64,000 nucleotides of DNA, taken from contig NC_134983.1 of assembly GCF_050947335.1 (NCBI RefSeq), positions 8,494,001-8,558,000 of the forward strand, written 5' to 3'. Source of the stretch: Megachile rotundata. Its lineage: Eukaryota > Arthropoda > Insecta > Hymenoptera > Megachilidae. Position 1 is the first letter of the stretch. Each line of letters starts with the position of its first letter. Below, one piece after another: positions 62,141-64,000 of the stretch. A program made the position numbers and the translations under genes. A model generated the notes under the pieces. That model made no database searches. It had not been told where the DNA came from and was given only the letters and a program-made list of their open reading frames with translations.

Positions 62141-63020
62141 CAGTTACTCGATTTAATATTCGGACACTATGGTATTTGCGAAATTAAACGTTTATGTACT
62201 TACTTGCAATGTGATTATCGAATTTTCTTATCTGTAATGAGTTAGAGCACATATTCTAGTTTACAAATATGTAAAATTAAATACTTTATTTTTTATTGTT
62301 TTCCATATAAAAAATTATAAACGAAATTAGACCCGATATTGATGTCGAAAAAATATTTGGACACTTAATATTACATAAAGTTTTTTCTTATTTAGAGTGT
62401 ATGTAACAACAAAGTTATAATTTTAATATTAATTTAATATTTTTTGGGACATCCCTTTTGTCACATGACGTGTTACAAACGTGTTGGCATGTTTGAAATT
62501 ATTTTATTCAAATAATTTTGAGTAATGCGTTTCCACTCTTCCGTCAGTCGCACTTTTTAATTCGTCTTTTGTTTCTATAGGGGTGGTCTTAACATTACGA
62601 TCCAATAAGTCCCATAGATTTTCAATTGGACTTAAATCCGGTGATTGTGATGGAGGATGGAGCACTTTCGGACAAGTATATAATAAATATTCTTGAACTA
62701 TTCTCGATTTGTGTTTCGGATCGTTATCCCGGCAGAACTTAAAACTGTCGTGTATACCCATATCATTGCACTTTTTAATAAATTTTTTATTAATATATCT
62801 CAATGTTTGTTCTTGTCCATAATACCTTTAATAAAAACCAGCCCCCCTATTCCAGCACTAAAAATGCAGCCCCATTCCATCAAGCCTCCACCACTGTATT
62901 TCATCGTTAGTCTCATATTACTTATTTTTAATTGTTCATTCGGTTTACGTCGCACTAATTTTCGTCCGTTATGTCAATTTCATGTTACTGGATGTAACAG
63001 ATTATTCTTAATATGGCGCC
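62141..63020 (-). mobile_element. decayed Tc1-type DNA transposon
   Basis: A TA dinucleotide at 62139-62140 is followed by CAGTTACTCGATTTAATATT and CGGACACTATGG, which looks like a Tc1-family terminus. A second, same-direction copy of the GGACACT motif (AATATTTGGACACTTA) lies 197 bp further in at about 62350-62367. That matches the outer/inner direct-repeat arrangement of IR/DR-type Tc1 elements. The transposase remnant lies on the minus strand between this end and about 62973. I could not find the opposite terminus with confidence, so the right limit is approximate and the transposase N-terminal half appears lost or unrecognisable. Confidence 0.75.
62504..62973 (-). pseudogene. Tc1-type transposase, C-terminal part, disabled
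   Basis: Tc1 transposases cut and paste their own element using a DDE catalytic triad. The minus-strand frame from 62973 to 62803 encodes a stretch with SGGGLMEWGC and an FIKGIMDK string typical of the central catalytic domain. It hits a TGA at 62800-62802. Similarity continues past the stop and then resumes in another frame with FCRDNDPKHKS and SPDLSPIENLW, ending at TAA near 62504. The Asp of RDND and the Glu of IENLW have 34 residues between them, as in DD34E Tc1 elements. One stop, at least one frameshift and a missing N-terminal DNA-binding region make it a pseudogene. It is the only confident protein homology in the window. Confidence 0.93.
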
Positions 63021-64000
63021 GGCGCGAAATTTGAAATTCTCCGAAAGGAATTATGAATAAATCCTGAAAATTCAAAATAAATACTGAAAGTTTGGCTTAT
63101 AATTATTACTTATGACAGTCACTTTGGATTATAGTGATCTCGCTTTTTATAGATCACTATTAATAAGTATAATGCTACTCTGTAATATTGTTTCATATTA
63201 TGAGATAAAATTTAGTCGCGTAACAGTAACTTACGTAACTATAATAGATTGCAAAGTAATAATTGGTTGTTGTAGAGTTGAGTCATATTTCAACGTAACT
63301 TCAAACAGTAAATATTGCAGGACAAGGACCAGTTTCAAGTGTTTACGTTAAAAAGTTGACAAAGTTAACTTTACAATATCAAACATGCTTTGGCGCGTCC
63401 CGTTTGAGTACCTCTGTGGCATACTTCCACAAGAGTAAGTAATTCGAGAGACGAAACTATGATCTGAATGTGAATCGTGGAATAACAACAAGTTTCTTGA
63501 ATTTACATACATAATAGTCCAGGGGCTGTAACTTTTCAATATCAGTTATGGTTTTGAATGACTTGTCAGAATATTAAATATATACTGCGAGTGTTTTATT
63601 AACGGGCAGAATATCGTGAAAGTTATCAAAAACCGGAATTATAAGTTAAACGTATCCGCATAATTAGAAGAAAATAGAATACAAATCGCGTCTTTTATAA
63701 TCATATGTTATCGTTTCGGTTATTGTTTTATTCCAATATATATTGTTGTTGTCTGCTAACCCGTGTTGTACATCTATTATTTTCGTTGCCCAAAAACCAC
63801 TAATACGCGAACGAATCGAATTTCTTCAAAATTCGTTATCGAAATTGAAATTAAGACAGGTGTCTATCAAACGACCAATATTAATTACTATTTGACGAGT
63901 CTCGATTCTGTTCTCTTTTCCATTTTGATACTACAAACTTTTTTGCTTTTTCACTTCCCGTTATTGCTCGGACTTGAAATACACACAACGTTTTGGTGAT
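63021..64000. other. unique AT-rich sequence, no supported gene
   Basis: A TAGTGATCT...AGATCACTA inverted pair (9-bp arms) lies at about 63133-63162. A transposon terminus might be expected somewhere here, but no clear reverse complement of the left end is visible. Short frames lack domains. Confidence 0.5.

Overview
The window looks like non-coding nuclear DNA from an animal, most likely an insect and possibly a hymenopteran. This is inferred from its visible AT-richness, the lack of any long recognisable reading frame, the Tc1-type and TTAA-flanked (piggyBac-like) transposon remnants, the scattered TTAGG-like stretches, and the patches of CpG-rich unique sequence between AT-rich tracts. No bacterial-style gene organisation is present. 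I could not recognise one intact protein-coding gene, rRNA, tRNA, known microRNA or CRISPR array. The only recognisable protein-coding homology is a broken Tc1-type transposase at 62504-62973 on the minus strand.

Tandem and dispersed repeats dominate the layout. An 8-bp-periodic minisatellite family recurs at about eight places, in both orientations: 2386-2930, 6135-6480, 15330-16195, 21480-22700, 30355-30690, 35860-36440, 38770-39440 and 58620-58830. The block at 21480-22700 carries an exact 241-bp higher-order repeat. Other arrays have unit lengths of about 15, 22, 26, 33, 46, 90, 92, 131, 137, 163, 174 and 175 bp. A 15-bp CpG-containing minisatellite lies at 54600-55385. A TTAA-flanked element with terminal inverted repeats at 32355-33389 is filled almost entirely by about six tandem copies of a 155-164 bp unit. 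A weaker TTAA-type candidate lies at 10324-11032. Two dispersed-repeat segments link the two ends of the window: 892-985 with 60116-60213, and 5264-5395 with 60327-60458.

The unique sequence between these blocks shows nothing I can support as a gene. It could be intergenic DNA or the inside of a long intron. Most longer open frames are by-products of arrays whose unit length leaves one frame without stops, or are isolated frames in GC-richer patches with no recognisable domain. Genes do not visibly work together here. The content is repeat biology: minisatellite birth and decay, satellite expansion inside a transposon, and transposon decay.
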